Of a DNA stretch of 5,806 bases, positions 5,564 to 5,806 are shown piece by piece (the stretch's first letter is position 1; every line of letters begins with the position of its first letter). The translations under genes were made by a program, and so were the position numbers. The notes beneath the pieces were generated by a model. The model worked only from the letters and a program-made list of their open reading frames with translations. It was not told where the DNA came from and searched no databases. The stretch comes from Porticoccus sp041592135 (lineage in GTDB: Bacteria > Pseudomonadota > Gammaproteobacteria > Pseudomonadales > Porticoccaceae): NCBI GenBank assembly GCA_041592135.1, contig JBFHQR010000144.1; one strand, written 5' to 3'.

Positions 5564-5701
5564 CAACGATGATTCTAAAAGGGAGGGGGAAGAGGGGCCA
5601 CGCCAGGGCCTCTGAGGTGCCGTGCGAGAAACACACCGGTGACGTATCACCTTGAAACCAATGCAGTGCTTGAAGGCTCACCCCTCCGCAGGGTGTGGGT
5701 T
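5532..5701 (-). ncRNA. Candidate structured small RNA upstream of the HNH gene
   Basis: About 170 nt between a near-consensus promoter and a strong terminator, both on the minus strand, with no convincing reading frame. Visible structures are a CACCC/GGGTG hairpin (5691-5695 with 5679-5683); a perfect GGUGA-UACG-UCACC hairpin with a UNCG-type loop (5638-5651); an AGAGG/CCTCT stem (5609-5613 with 5591-5595); and a possible seven-pair closing helix GGAGGGG/CCCCUCC (5681-5687 with 5582-5588) that would compete with the first hairpin. I do not recognise the family. It could act in trans as a small RNA, or be a long attenuated leader of the HNH gene. The unit is seen directly; that it is a functional RNA is inferred. 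Confidence 0.5.
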
Positions 5702-5707
5702 TAATCC

Positions 5708-5735
5708 ATCATACCCGAGGTAGACTAACTGTCAA
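5708..5735 (-). promoter_or_regulatory. Strong sigma70-type promoter for the small RNA / HNH leader
   Basis: On the minus strand a perfect -35 box TTGACA (5735-5730) is followed by a 16-base spacer and a five-of-six -10 box TATGAT (5713-5708). Transcription should begin near 5701. This is the best promoter in the window. Placed just after a terminator (5751-5783) on the same strand, it looks like the start of an independent transcription unit. Confidence 0.75.
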
Positions 5736-5750
5736 CGGGGGACCAAAAAC

Positions 5751-5783
5751 AAAGCCCCGATACAATCAAGTACCGGGGCTTTT
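5751..5783. terminator. Bidirectional intrinsic terminator at the right edge
   Basis: AAAGCCCCG (5751-5759) pairs with CGGGGCTTT (5774-5782), and after one mismatch three more pairs (5761-5763 with 5770-5772, approximately) close a loop of six. The minus strand continues as TTTGTTTTT, a better T tail than the TTTT on the plus strand. It therefore probably ends a minus-strand gene lying to the right of the window, insulating the RNA unit. No coding sequence is recognisable in 5784-5806. Confidence 0.7.
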
Positions 5784-5806
5784 AAGGCAGTATAGGAAAG
5801 TTGCTA

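Noticed and set aside
5499..5681. A 60-codon GTG-initiated minus-strand frame inside the RNA unit, as a leader peptide.
   Set aside because: GGAGGG abuts the GTG with almost no spacing, the frame runs straight through the terminator, and the composition is not protein-like.
4913..5701. An IscB/IshB-type RNA-guided system (structured RNA upstream of an HNH protein).
   Set aside because: The protein has no RuvC motifs and its N-terminus matches an ordinary chromosomal HNH family rather than the PLMP module. A terminator separates RNA and gene, and no transposon ends are seen.
5532..5735. 6S RNA (ssrS) on the plus strand, prompted by CACCTTGAA and a following imperfect CCTT/AAGG hairpin recalling the 3' half of E. 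coli 6S RNA.
   Set aside because: The strong promoter is on the opposite strand, the usual 5'-3' closing stem is not clear, and neighbouring zapA or ygfA genes are not visible. A covariance search would settle it.

Overview
The window looks like chromosomal DNA from a moderately GC-rich gammaproteobacterium. The IbpA-type small heat-shock protein, the UspA-type stress protein and the proteobacterial promoter style support this. A marine Cellvibrionales-like host is a guess and cannot be proved from the window. No complete insertion sequence, CRISPR array, tRNA or rRNA is visible.

Left part (1-1512): position 1 lies inside a non-coding, fold-back MITE-like element that ends at about 255. Next come two minus-strand stress genes. 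The first is an IbpA/Hsp20 gene (349-806) whose reading frame is broken by one missing base in a C run. It still has a terminator, a sigma32-like promoter and a possible heat-sensing leader. The second is a UspA-family gene (962-1384) with its own promoter-like site. Centre (1513-4007): a plus-strand zinc-free MDR oxidoreductase is divergent from usp. It is followed by a 60-bp palindrome built from the same terminal repeats as the first element, and then by an 11-helix neurotransmitter:sodium symporter (NSS) family transporter. Right part (4077-5806): a minus-strand atypical SDR is convergent with the transporter. An HNH endonuclease gene lies upstream of it on the same strand. To the right is an apparent stand-alone RNA unit made of terminator, strong promoter, about 170 nt of structured non-coding sequence and terminator.

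Functionally, hsp20 and usp form a co-oriented stress pair with separate promoters. The oxidoreductase, the transporter and the SDR are three separate metabolic or transport functions with no shared pathway that I can infer. Several proteins lack hallmark residues of their superfamily: the SDR has no Tyr/Lys pair, the transporter has lost both members of its extracellular Arg-Asp gate, and the Usp lacks the nucleotide-loop glycines. The points most worth a second look are the hsp20 frameshift, the two related MITE-like elements, and the structured RNA unit upstream of the HNH gene. I see no clear new defence or mobile system.
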